A stretch of DNA of 8,803 nt from Rhodobacterales bacterium 34-62-10 (GCA_002282555.1 NCJR01000066.1:1-8803); one strand, 5' to 3'. Positions 1 to 5,969 are shown, counted from the first letter of the stretch. Notes: generated by a model from the sequence alone, not told the origin. A program made the numbers and translations.

Positions 1-165
1 GCATTCAAGAACCGCTTCGGCGCCGTCAACGAAATCGGCGTGTTTGCGATGACCGAAAAGGGACTCAAGGGCGTGTCCAATCCCTCGGCCATTTTTCTCT
101 CGCGCATCTCGCTCTTCCTGTCCTGTGCAGCATTGCGGGATTTCAAACTTGACTGTACCGTCTAG
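1..165 (+). pseudogene. radA: radA fragment, truncated on both sides
   Basis: This is an internal piece of RadA/Sms, the RecA-like ATPase that helps process recombination intermediates in DNA repair. Frame 1 reads from the window edge and shows the RadA-specific KNRFG motif (codons 3-7), then NEIGVFAMTEKGL and SNPSAIFLS. These correspond to the end of the RadA ATPase domain. In intact RadA the FLS is followed by a glutamate and then the Lon-like domain of about 200 residues. Here the frame continues with an unrelated tail from about base 103 and stops at TAG 163-165. The 5' part lies outside the window, so I cannot tell whether the upstream portion is intact. The gene was cut by a rearrangement near base 105, and loss of the C-terminal domain probably abolishes function. 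A functional chromosomal copy elsewhere is likely. Recognition as RadA is firm because of KNRFG in its usual context. Confidence 0.85.
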
Positions 166-178
166 TCGGTACAGTAAA
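149..178. promoter_or_regulatory. TetR-type operator palindrome with overlapping promoter
   Basis: A perfect 9-bp inverted repeat, ACTGTACCG-tctagt-CGGTACAGT, occupies 152-175. Its length, symmetry and CCG..CGG core fit an operator of a TetR-family repressor. A possible plus-strand promoter overlaps it (TTGACT 149-154 and TACAGT 170-175, spacing only 15). On the minus strand an AGGAAG element precedes an ATG at 107-105, the exact place where the radA sequence begins. This suggests the operator once controlled a leftward TetR gene whose body was lost at the junction. No gene is recognisable to the right (176-344), so the site appears stranded. Confidence 0.6.
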
Positions 179-311
179 TTGATTTTTATGTGGCGGCAAG
201 CCGCAAACCTGGGCGGATCGTTCGGAGTGAGTGCCGCCTGTCAGGCATACCCAACGCGGCTTTCAATTCGTCATGAGCTTCGGGCCGTGCTCCGTTCGCG
301 GTGCTTTCTGG

Positions 312-328
312 CGCGGGATTATTCCGCG
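312..328 (-). terminator. possible weak terminator hairpin after the HxlR gene
   Basis: CGCGG at 312-316 pairs with CCGCG at 324-328, and one G-T and one A-T pair extend the stem to about 7 bp around a 3-base loop. It lies 17 bases past the stop codon of the minus-strand regulator gene. There is no T-run behind it on that strand, so an intrinsic terminator is only a guess. Confidence 0.25.
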
Positions 329-344
329 AACAGGACGGACGTCA

Positions 345-698
345 TCATTCCGCCGAGCGTGCCGTCCCGTCGAAAGCACCCTCCGCCTCCCAGCGGCGTG
401 CAATGGATCCAAGGGTGTCCAGCACACCGCGCAGCTCCGCGCCGCGTTCAGTCAGCCCGTATGTGACAGCGGGCGGGATGGTCATGGCCTGCTCGCGCCA
501 GACCACGCCGGCATGTTCCAGCATTCTCAGCCTCTCAGTCAGGACCCGGGTGGAAATTCCAGGCACCAGCCGTTTGGTCGCGCCGAAACGCTGTGGACCC
601 TGTTCGGACAGAACCCAAAGGATATAAATCGTCCAAGGTCCCGTGATGACACGCAGCAGCGCCTCCATCGGGCAGGAAGCTGGTTGGACGCTTTTCAT
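345..698 (-). CDS. HxlR-family winged-helix transcriptional regulator with one conserved cysteine
   Basis: This 117-residue protein has the size and layout of the HxlR (MarR-like winged helix) family, which includes YodB, HypR, QorR and E. coli YtfH. The family start is clear: a cysteine (Cys9) followed by P-M-E-A-L-L, then G-P-W-T-I-Y-I-L-W-V-L. The recognition-helix region GISTRVLTERLRMLEHAGVV spans about residues 47-66, and the wing follows. Cys9 is the only cysteine and sits where YodB and HypR carry the residue that senses quinones, diamide or hypochlorite. The ATG at 698 has GAGGG about 10 bases upstream. The gene faces the operon at 831-4201, and a palindrome (723-737) starts 25 bases upstream of its start codon, so it probably represses both itself and the operon. 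Linking it to a QorB-like gene matches E. coli, where ytfH (HxlR) is divergent from qorB (ytfG). The inducer is inferred, not shown. Confidence 0.92.
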   Translation of the reverse strand: MKSVQPASCPMEALLRVITGPWTIYILWVLSEQGPQRFGATKRLVPGISTRVLTERLRMLEHAGVVWREQAMTIPPAVTYGLTERGAELRGVLDTLGSIARRWEAEGAFDGTARSAE

Positions 699-722
699 TG
701 TGGATAGCCCTCGCAGCCCACG

Positions 723-753
723 AAAGTAAGTTACTTTTAAGTGCCTACTTTAA
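723..753. promoter_or_regulatory. HxlR-type operator in the divergent promoter region
   Basis: AAAGTAA-g-TTACTTT (723-737) is a perfect 15-bp palindrome with the TAnT/AGTA-type halves typical of HxlR-family sites. The half-site motif recurs as a direct repeat: TACTTTTAA at 732-740 and TACTTTAA at 746-753, 14 bases apart, which suggests a second weaker site. The site lies between the regulator start (698) and the first operon gene (831). A further arm pair, GTGCCT 741-746 and AGGCAC 764-769, lies just downstream. The operon promoter is not clear; TACTAT at 778-783 is a possible -10. Confidence 0.7.
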
Positions 754-830
754 CTGATGAAGCAAGGCACCTAATGATACTATATGGAAAACGGCAGCCT
801 AACAACCCGCCGAAAACCGGGAGAGCGGCA

Positions 831-1238
831 GTGAGTGACAACGTGGCAAAATATGTCTACTGGATCGCGACCGGCCTTGTGGCATTGGTCTATCTGGGTG
901 CGGCGGCCTTCTACATCTCATCCCACGACATGGTCGCGGGCATGTATCGCGAGGTGTTGGGCTATCCCACATACATCATCTGGCCACTCGCAATTTTGAA
1001 GATCGTCGGTGCCGTTGTGATCCTCTGGCGCCCTTCGGCGGTGCTGGCAGATTGGGCCTATGCGGCAATGTTCTGGCATCTGGTGCTCGCCTTCGGGGCC
1101 CATGTGGGCGCAGGCGATCCGGGTTGGTCGCCGGCTCTGGCGACCTGGGTACTCCTGATCGTCTCGTGGCTGACCGCCAATCGCGTGCGTGCGGTCAAGT
1201 CGGCCTATGCACCGGCAGTTCCGGCAGCGCCAATCTGA
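831..1238 (+). CDS. DoxX-family integral membrane protein
   Basis: The product is a 135-residue membrane protein with four hydrophobic segments at about residues 11-30, 46-66, 71-91 and 101-117, the usual size and topology of the DoxX/DoxX-like family. Family members are small inner-membrane proteins. Some are linked to quinone-dependent oxidation (DoxX with DoxD) or to oxidative stress and thiol homeostasis, but the biochemical role of this subgroup is not settled. I chose the GTG at 831 because GGGAGAG lies 6 bases upstream and the membrane-proximal residues follow directly. A longer reading from GTG 741 would start inside the operator region without a ribosome site and add 30 unlike residues. 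It is the first gene of the operon, 63 bases before the dioxygenase gene. A role in protecting the membrane or quinone pool fits the neighbours but is inferred. Confidence 0.8.
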   Translation: MSDNVAKYVYWIATGLVALVYLGAAAFYISSHDMVAGMYREVLGYPTYIIWPLAILKIVGAVVILWRPSAVLADWAYAAMFWHLVLAFGAHVGAGDPGWSPALATWVLLIVSWLTANRVRAVKSAYAPAVPAAPI

Positions 1239-1301
1239 TCTGCTGCGGAGTTGCCACGGGGGTGCCCATAGCCTCGGACTTGGGTTTAAAAGGACGACAA
1301 C

Positions 1302-2117
1302 ATGACTGAAAAGCAGCCGACATTGTTTGTTCCCCATGGGGGTGGCCCCTGTTTCTTCATGGACTGGAACCCGCCTGACGCCTGGGATCGGCACCGCAAA
1401 TTCCTTGAGGACTTGCCTGCGAGCCTGCCGGCAAGGCCCAAGGCGCTCCTCGTGATCTCGGGCCATTGGGAAGAGCGGGTCTTTACCTTGCAGACCAACC
1501 CCGCCCCGCCTCTGCTGTTCGACTATCAGGGATTTCCGCAGCATACCTATCAGCTAACCTGGCCCGCGCCGGGCGAGCCCGCGCTGGCGACCCGCGTACG
1601 CGCACTTTTAGAAGACGCGGGATTCCAAACCGGGGCCGATGCTGCGCGTGGCTTCGATCACGGGGTATTCGTTCCACTAAAGGTGGCTTTTCCTGAGGCC
1701 GACATCCCCACCGTCCAATTGAGCCTGCGCGACGATCTCGACCCCGAGGCGCATCTTGCCGTCGGTCGCGCGTTGGCGCCCTTGCGCGACGAAGGGGTGC
1801 TGATCATCGGATCCGGCAATACCTATCATAACATGGGCAAGATGATGCGGGCGATGAGGGGCGGACCGGACGGCCCGGTGAACGGCGGAGACTTTGACCG
1901 ATGGCTCACGAGTGCGGTGACCCATGAAGACCCCGCAGTGCGCCATGCCATGCTGGCCGAGTGGGATCAGGCGCCCGGCGCACGCGATGCCAATCCGCGC
2001 GAGGAACATCTGATCCCGTTGCACGTCGTGGCCGGGGCTGCGCTTGCGGATCGGGGGGAGAAGACCCTCGAGGATCACGTGTTGGGCGCGGTCGAAAGCG
2101 CGTTCAGATTTGGATAG
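1302..2117 (+). CDS. class III extradiol ring-cleavage dioxygenase, DODA/YgiD type
   Basis: This 271-residue protein belongs to the LigB/DODA superfamily of non-haem metal dioxygenases that open catechol rings next to the hydroxyls; E. coli YgiD and plant 4,5-DOPA dioxygenase are relatives. Length and motif order match. P-H12-G-G-G-P and S-G-H55-W-E supply two metal ligands. F-D-H120-G-V-F-V-P-L carries the conserved active-site histidine, G-S-G-N-T-Y-H176-N a further conserved histidine, and R-E-E-H236-L-I-P-L-H the third ligand. All residues expected for catalysis are therefore present. It is cytoplasmic, with no signal peptide. AAAGGA is placed about 8 bases before the ATG. It is co-transcribed with the quinone reductase and GST genes, which suggests its substrate is a catechol or hydroquinone formed in the same pathway. 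The exact substrate cannot be read from sequence, and DOPA itself is not implied. Confidence 0.93.
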   Translation: MTEKQPTLFVPHGGGPCFFMDWNPPDAWDRHRKFLEDLPASLPARPKALLVISGHWEERVFTLQTNPAPPLLFDYQGFPQHTYQLTWPAPGEPALATRVRALLEDAGFQTGADAARGFDHGVFVPLKVAFPEADIPTVQLSLRDDLDPEAHLAVGRALAPLRDEGVLIIGSGNTYHNMGKMMRAMRGGPDGPVNGGDFDRWLTSAVTHEDPAVRHAMLAEWDQAPGARDANPREEHLIPLHVVAGAALADRGEKTLEDHVLGAVESAFRFG

Positions 2118-2125
2118 GACCAACC

Positions 2126-2623
2126 ATGAGCTTCGAACTTCCCCCGCGGCAGGGCCCGCGCCCCGACACCACCGATTGCGCCCCGCATGAGCAGGTGTCG
2201 CAGAACTCCTCGGCAGAGATCCACGCATTTTTCAAGGAGAAGGCCTTCGCCCTGCCCTTCGTCGAGCGCTGCCGGTCGGGCATCTCGGTGCCCGGCGCCG
2301 AAGCACTGGTCTTGCCGGTGGCGCATGCCTGCGGCCCGCGTGAAGCCTTCATGATCGGACGCGAATTTGCCCATGTGCATCCCTCCTATGACGGTTCGTC
2401 GCACATGATGCTGCCGCTGGCGGCGGTCGATGAACTCATCGCCAAGGGATGGGGCGAACCGCACCCGATGGCGTCGGCCGGACACATCCCGGCAAATGCC
2501 GTCATGGCCTTTGCGCCGCGCGATGGGTCAGAGGTCGACGTCATGATCAAAATCCTGACAACGAGCTGGGACTTCGCCCGCGGCAAGCTGGCCAACCCCG
2601 CGCAGGTTCACATCCACGGCTGA
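2126..2623 (+). CDS. luciferase-domain (DUF5519-like) family protein
   Basis: A 165-residue cytoplasmic protein of the small family usually annotated as 'luciferase domain-containing' (DUF5519-like). The name comes from similarity to a piece of dinoflagellate luciferase; no light-emitting activity is implied. Recognisable blocks are S-G-I-S-V-P-G-A (51-58), the histidine-rich signature G-R-E-F-A-H-V-H-P (78-86), G-W-G-E-P-H-P (108-114) and F-A-P-R-D (129-133). The ATG at 2126 lies 8 bases after the dioxygenase stop, and its ribosome site TAGGA overlaps that stop codon, so translation of the two is probably coupled. Members of this family often sit beside oxidoreductases and glyoxalase-like genes, but their function is unknown. 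The conserved histidines suggest metal or small-molecule binding. A plausible but unproven job is handling a product or substrate of the preceding dioxygenase. Confidence 0.85.
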   Translation: MSFELPPRQGPRPDTTDCAPHEQVSQNSSAEIHAFFKEKAFALPFVERCRSGISVPGAEALVLPVAHACGPREAFMIGREFAHVHPSYDGSSHMMLPLAAVDELIAKGWGEPHPMASAGHIPANAVMAFAPRDGSEVDVMIKILTTSWDFARGKLANPAQVHIHG

Positions 2624-2651
2624 CTCTCTCTCAAAGAACAGGAATACGCCC

Positions 2652-3548
2652 ATGGCAAGCTTTCAGAACGGACCATTTATCGTCACAGGCGCCTCCGGCC
2701 AGCTTGGACGCCAGGTAATCGATCAACTGATCGAGGCGGGCGCCGGTCCGATCATCGCGGTCACGCGCAACGCCGACAAACTCGCCGAGTTCAGGGACAA
2801 GGGGGTGGATGTTCGCCAAGGCGATTTCAACGCGCCCGAAACACTGGGTCCGGCCATCGCGGGCGGCAAGCGGATCCTGATCATCTCCACCGACGATCTG
2901 GAGCCGGGCAAACGGCTCGCGGCTCATTCCAATGCGATCACCGCCGCACGCGAGGCGGGTATCGACCACATCGTCTATACCTCGCTTGCCAGCCCGGTAC
3001 CCGAAAGCCCCATCACTTTCAGCAAGGATCATCAGAACACCGAGAAGCTGATCGAGCAAAGCGGCGCCAGCTACACGATCCTTCGCAACAACCTTTACAC
3101 GGATCTGTTGCTTATGAGCGGACCGCAGGCGATCGACATGGGGCAGCTCTTTGCCGCGGCAGGGGACGGACGGGCGAGTTACGTCACGCGCGCCGACTGC
3201 GCCCGCGCCGCCGCTGCCGCGCTGATGAATGCGACCGACCGCGAGGTCCTGGACATCACCGGGCCCGAATCCACCGGCCAGGCCGATATCGCGGCGCTTT
3301 TGTCGGACATCGCCGGCAAGGACATCCCCTACGTTCCGATGCCGGCCGAAGACATGGTGCAGGCGATGATCGCAAATGGCCTGCCCGAGTTCATGGCGCG
3401 TGTTTTCGTCTCTTTCGACCAGGCAATCGCCGAAGGCTACCTTGATGTGGCCAGCGACGATCTCAAGACGCTCACCGGCAAGTCCGGACAGTCGGTTACC
3501 GATTTCCTGACCGAAAACCGGGCGGTGCTTCTTCGGGCGCCGCAGTAA
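2652..3548 (+). CDS. NmrA-family NAD(P)H-dependent quinone oxidoreductase, QorB-like
   Basis: This 298-residue cytoplasmic protein is an atypical short-chain dehydrogenase of the NmrA/HSCARG group, close in layout to E. coli QorB (YtfG), which reduces quinones with NADPH. The N-terminal Rossmann motif G-A-S-G-Q-L-G is at 13-19. Arg39 in T-R-N-A-D-K follows the second strand, the usual NADP-preferring position. D-V-R-Q-G-D-F (53-59), Y-T-S-L-A-S (109-114) and the substrate-loop region F-S-K-D-H-Q-N-T-E-K all match QorB counterparts. Later A-A-A-G-D-G-R-A-S-Y-V-T-R-A-D-C-A (about 166-182) is the family's second signature. Length is normal. AGGA sits 8 bases before the ATG, and the gene begins 28 bases after the luciferase-domain gene. 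In E. coli, qorB is divergent from an HxlR-family regulator, as this operon is. It probably removes toxic quinones formed from catechols. Other NmrA proteins are redox sensors rather than enzymes, so this remains an alternative. Confidence 0.9.
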   Translation: MASFQNGPFIVTGASGQLGRQVIDQLIEAGAGPIIAVTRNADKLAEFRDKGVDVRQGDFNAPETLGPAIAGGKRILIISTDDLEPGKRLAAHSNAITAAREAGIDHIVYTSLASPVPESPITFSKDHQNTEKLIEQSGASYTILRNNLYTDLLLMSGPQAIDMGQLFAAAGDGRASYVTRADCARAAAAALMNATDREVLDITGPESTGQADIAALLSDIAGKDIPYVPMPAEDMVQAMIANGLPEFMARVFVSFDQAIAEGYLDVASDDLKTLTGKSGQSVTDFLTENRAVLLRAPQ

Positions 3549-3568
3549 CTATAGAGGCGGACAAAATC

Positions 3569-4201
3569 ATGAAACTCTACAACGCGAATTTCTCGCCCAA
3601 TGCGCTGCGTGTGCGGGCGGTGGCACACGAACTGGGCGTGGACCTCGAAATCGTCCAGGTCGACATCCGGGCCGGGGACAACCGCGCGGCGGAATTTCTC
3701 GCTCGCAATCCCAATGCAAAGGTGCCCGTTTTGGAGGACGGGAATTTCGTGCTTTGGGAATCCCGGGCAATTTGTGCCTATCTGGCGGGGCTTCGGCCCG
3801 AGGCGGGCCTCTATCCTGAGGGCCGCAAGGCGCGGTCCCTCGTCGATCAATGGACCTGGTGGCAAGCGATCCACCTTGGCCCGGCGATGCAGAAATTGTC
3901 CTTTGAGCTGTTTCTCAAAGAGAAATTCGGCATGGGCGATCCCGATCCGACTGTGGTCGAAGCGGAACGAAAAGCCACAGATCAGTTCCTTGCCGTTCTG
4001 GAAACCGGACTCGACGGCAAGGACTGGATCGCAGGCGCACTCAGCCTTGCCGACTTCTATCTTGCGACCACCTTCATGTATCGCGATCAAGCGGGGATTT
4101 TACTGGACCAGTACCCAGGAGTTGCGAGTTGGATCGACCGGCTAGAAGCGCGTGACAGCTGGCAAGAGGCTGTGGCACCCCTAAGGGCGCTTTTCCGCTG
4201 A
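3569..4201 (+). CDS. glutathione S-transferase family protein
   Basis: The 210-residue product has the full two-domain GST fold. The thioredoxin-like N-terminal domain starts M-K-L-Y-N-A-N-F-S-P-N-A; Ser9 occupies the catalytic position. N-P-N-A-K-V-P-V-L contains the cis-proline (Pro53), and W-E64-S65-R-A-I is the glutathione gamma-glutamyl binding pair. The all-helical C-terminal domain carries the N-capping box S-L-A-D-F (159-163). GSTs of this type conjugate glutathione to electrophiles, or reduce or isomerise ring-opened aromatic products. GAGGCGGA lies about 8 bases before the ATG, 20 bases after the QorB-like gene. It is the last gene of the operon, so conjugation of quinones or other electrophiles that induce the HxlR regulator is the natural inference. 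The gene is complete; the IS remnant begins about 90 bases after its stop codon. Confidence 0.92.
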   Translation: MKLYNANFSPNALRVRAVAHELGVDLEIVQVDIRAGDNRAAEFLARNPNAKVPVLEDGNFVLWESRAICAYLAGLRPEAGLYPEGRKARSLVDQWTWWQAIHLGPAMQKLSFELFLKEKFGMGDPDPTVVEAERKATDQFLAVLETGLDGKDWIAGALSLADFYLATTFMYRDQAGILLDQYPGVASWIDRLEARDSWQEAVAPLRALFR

Positions 4202-4211
4202 CGTCGTGATC

Positions 4212-4231
4212 CAGGGGGTAACATACCCCTG
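4212..4231. terminator. stem-loop just after the detoxification operon
   Basis: CAGGGGgTA and TACCCCTG form an 8-bp stem with one bulged G and a 3-base loop, 10 bases beyond the GST stop codon. The position is right for an operon terminator, but no T-run follows on the plus strand, so it may act only as an mRNA-stabilising hairpin. Confidence 0.35.
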
Positions 4232-4290
4232 ACGAGTGCCGAGGTTGACGATACGGTCGGCCGTTGTCATCGCTTTGATCTGATCGTGGG

Positions 4291-4732
4291 TCAGAAAGTC
4301 AACTGACCCAGCCTCCCGATCAGGTCATCCAGTTCGCGGATCATCCGCTCACCTGACAGTGAGCGATCCACCACAGTGGCCGCCAAGGCTTCGCGCGTGC
4401 AGTCATCCACGATGCACAACACACGGAACCTTTGGCCATTAGCAAAGGCATCGGACACGAAGTCCAACGACCAACGCTGATTGGCGCGATCCGGCACTAG
4501 GATGGGCCTGCGCGTACCCAGTGCGCGTTTGCGTGATCACCTGCGGCGCACGGCCAGCCCTTCCTCGCGATAGAGACGGAAAAGCTTCTAATGGTTCACT
4601 TCAAAACCCTCTCTGGCCAAAAGGATGCCCTAACTACGATATCCGAACCGGCGACGTTTATTCGCCAGTTCCCGCAGCCATTGGCGCAGGGCGTGGTCGC
4701 TCCGATCCTGATTCCGATATGACTGGGAGTTC
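4291..4732 (-). pseudogene. decayed IS3-family transposase (OrfB) remnant
   Basis: On the minus strand one continuous frame (codon tops at multiples of 3) reads like the integrase domain of an IS3-family OrfB of the IS407-like type. It contains YRNQDRSDHALRQWLRELA, KRRRFGYR, then LLAREGFEVNH, KLFRLYREEGLAVRRR, KRALGTRRPILVPDRANQ and RWSLDFVSDAFA. Three in-frame stops interrupt it: TAG at 4632-4630, TAG at 4590-4588 and TGA at 4539-4537. All lie at places where homologues have sense codons, so decay is by point mutation. The similarity ends near 4300, soon after the first catalytic Asp (in SLDF). The second Asp and the Glu of the DDE triad are gone, as is OrfA. No terminal inverted repeats were found. 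The element is dead and marks an old insertion or recombination point between the operon and the repC region. Confidence 0.85.
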
Positions 4733-5095
4733 CATAAGTCCTTGATCCAGGCCTGTGGGTCACAAAATCTGTTGTCGCTTCATGCAGTTCTTTACGAAAA
4801 ATATCTGCGGTACCAGATGTTGGTTCTTACATACCGTGGGCAAGAAGCCGTGGAAGAACATCGAAAAAGGCCTAGTCCACATGCTTGCGGCCTTCTGACG
4901 TTCTGCGAACTTGGCTGGCATGACCCCGGGTCCGACGCGGATAGCGGACTTAACTCTTGCTGCGGGTCTTAGGCGCGCCGCTTTCGCCCGAGAAGTATTC
5001 GTCCCAGGTGCGCCCGAGTCATGCGCACTCTTGGCCAAGAGCCAACTTAACATATGCTCTCTTATACGCCAACGGGTTAGCGGCGGCGCTCTGTC
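4733..5095. other. stretch without a recognisable gene
   Basis: About 360 bases between the transposase remnant and the exported-protein gene. Open frames exist (a minus frame at 4760-5053 and plus frames around 4911-5099), but none has recognisable domain motifs or convincing ribosome sites. The sequence could be flank of the decayed IS or debris of another mobile element. A TTATAC at 5062-5067 might serve as a -10 for the gene at 5096, but no good -35 accompanies it. Confidence 0.4.
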
Positions 5096-5749
5096 ATGAG
5101 GCGGCTTGTGTCAACTGCCGCGATCATCGCGATCGGGCTTACACCGCTTGCTGCCAAACCTGCCACCGCACAAGGCTACCAGATCGATTGTGCGATCCTC
5201 CTGTGCCTCGCAGGCGGTTGGCCTGCGTCGGTTCCCTGCGCCCGTGCGCGCGCGGAGTTCATCCGCCGGATCACGCCCTGGCCAGTCGAACCACCGCTGC
5301 AGATCTGGCGTTGTCCAATGCGTGCTGAGTTCGAGGCGCCGGACCCGTTTGAGCGCCTCTACAGGTTGGCGGGGTTCAATCCTGGTCAAGCAGTCTCCCT
5401 GCCCCGAGAGCGAGAAACGCTCCAGCTCGCCCAAGCTGTCGGGCGTGCCGCCGATATCGATGTGACGGACCCTGCTTTTGATTTCGTCCGCTCCATAGAT
5501 GTCTTTCAGGTTACGGCACGTCAGAGGGAGGGCCGTGACGATTGCAACAGATATGCTTCTGTGCGGCGTGGCACGTATGATCAAGACGGCCAATTCCGGT
5601 GGCAAAACAGCTCGATAAGTGCCCTTCCTCCAGCCTTCCGAGGGGCCGAGCGATACGGCCAGAACTGCCCCGATATCTGGGTCCGTGCTGTGTTCGTCGA
5701 TTGGGAGGATTTTGAGGGCGCCTATGGCTTCGAACAAGTCAACTACTGA
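5096..5749 (+). CDS. exported cysteine-rich protein of unknown function
   Basis: The 217-residue product begins with a clear Sec signal peptide: M-R-R, a hydrophobic core at about 4-20, and an A-T-A-Q-G cleavage region near residue 25. The mature part holds six cysteines (32, 37, 48, 73, 150, 191), an even number that suits disulfide bonds in the periplasm. Residues 28-74 (DCAILLCLAGGWP, then ARAEFIRRITPWPVEPPLQIW and a Cys) resemble exported conserved proteins that I associate with conjugative plasmids and integrative elements, where the pattern Cys-x4-Cys-L-x-G-G recurs. I do not know a function for that group. The frame is closed upstream by TAG at 5078-5080, so ATG 5096 is the first possible ATG; its ribosome site is weak. 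It lies upstream of the repC leader in the position where repB would stand in a repABC operon. It may be a remnant of a transfer module. Confidence 0.7.
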   Translation: MRRLVSTAAIIAIGLTPLAAKPATAQGYQIDCAILLCLAGGWPASVPCARARAEFIRRITPWPVEPPLQIWRCPMRAEFEAPDPFERLYRLAGFNPGQAVSLPRERETLQLAQAVGRAADIDVTDPAFDFVRSIDVFQVTARQREGRDDCNRYASVRRGTYDQDGQFRWQNSSISALPPAFRGAERYGQNCPDIWVRAVFVDWEDFEGAYGFEQVNY

Positions 5750-5787
5750 TCTCAAACAGTCACAGGCAAACGATAAAAAAGAAGAAA

Positions 5788-5816
5788 CCCCCGCAAGGCG
5801 GCAACCAAGCGAGGGG
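5788..5816 (-). terminator. stem-loop with T-rich tail on the minus strand
   Basis: CCCCCGC-type arm 5788-5794 pairs with GCG 5809-5811 and GGGG 5813-5816 (one bulged A, 14-base loop). Read on the minus strand, the stem is followed by TTTCTTCTTTTTT (5787-5775), which resembles an intrinsic terminator for leftward transcription. On the plus strand it lies in the repC leader, 39 bases after the exported-protein gene, and would simply fold in the mRNA. Confidence 0.5.
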
Positions 5817-5827
5817 CTCAAAGAACA

Positions 5828-5868
5828 ACGGAATTGGCGTTCCGTCAGATCAAATCAAACTGTGATCT
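5828..5868. repeat. two tandem inverted repeats in the repC leader
   Basis: ACGGAA-N6-TTCCGT (5828-5845) is followed directly by AGATCA-N10-TGATCT (5847-5868). Both have perfect 6-bp arms. Back-to-back placement upstream of the ctRNA region suggests RNA structure or protein-binding sites that govern repC expression. Their role is unknown. Confidence 0.5.
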
Positions 5869-5899
5869 CGTTCTAGCAGTCCCGACAGTCAAGGCAATG

Positions 5900-5960
5900 A
5901 AAAAACGTGTCGCTCGCGGGGACACGGATGCCCTGTTGCAGCCTTGTTCCAATTCACAAG
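5900..5960 (-). ncRNA. candidate antisense ctRNA controlling repC
   Basis: On the minus strand CGTGTC-N9-GACACG (5926-5906) is followed at once by TTTTTT (5905-5900), a textbook intrinsic terminator pointing away from repC. In repABC plasmids a small antisense RNA of about 55-60 nt is transcribed against the repC leader, ends at such a hairpin and inhibits repC translation. Here an RNA starting near 5955-5960 would have that size and cover the loop side of the leader. The terminator is seen directly. The 5' end is a guess, and I found no convincing -10/-35 pair for it on the minus strand. Confidence 0.6.
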
Positions 5961-5962
5961 GA
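5942..5962 (+). promoter_or_regulatory. hairpin sequestering the repC Shine-Dalgarno
   Basis: CCTTGT (5942-5947) and ACAAGG (5956-5961) form a perfect 6-bp stem with an 8-base loop. The AAGGA at 5958-5962 that should recruit ribosomes to the GTG at 5970 lies in the 3' arm, so folding would hide it. This corresponds to the S-element of repABC leaders, where ctRNA binding upstream favours the closed form. Confidence 0.65.
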
Positions 5963-5969
5963 CTAGACA

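Noticed and set aside
193..204. GCGGCAAGCCGC hairpin
   Set aside because: Short, no T-run on either strand and no gene ending nearby; probably chance in GC-rich DNA.
699..707. TGTGGATAG near the HxlR gene start, one mismatch from a DnaA box
   Set aside because: Single imperfect match in a regulator promoter region with no other origin signals.
741..830. Longer N terminus of the DoxX-like protein from GTG 741
   Set aside because: It starts inside the operator region, has no ribosome site and adds residues unlike the family; GTG 831 has a good one.
3437..4090. Long minus-strand frame opposite the GST gene
   Set aside because: Shadow of a high-GC gene with clear plus-strand motifs; no domain on the minus strand.
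4181..4310. Minus-strand open stretch next to the transposase remnant (reads MTTADRIVNLGTRQGYV)
   Set aside because: From its only ATG (4270) it is 29 codons, it overlaps the GST 3' end, and no family is recognised. It may be a scrap of another gene joined to the IS, but there is too little to call.
4760..5053. Minus-strand frame of 97 codons in the gene-free stretch
   Set aside because: No recognisable domain, composition typical of random frames, no convincing start signal.
5724..5876. Small plus-strand reading frame of 50 codons overlapping the end of the exported-protein gene
   Set aside because: It spans the structured repC leader, has low-complexity polar composition and no recognisable motif; more likely a by-product of untranslated sequence.
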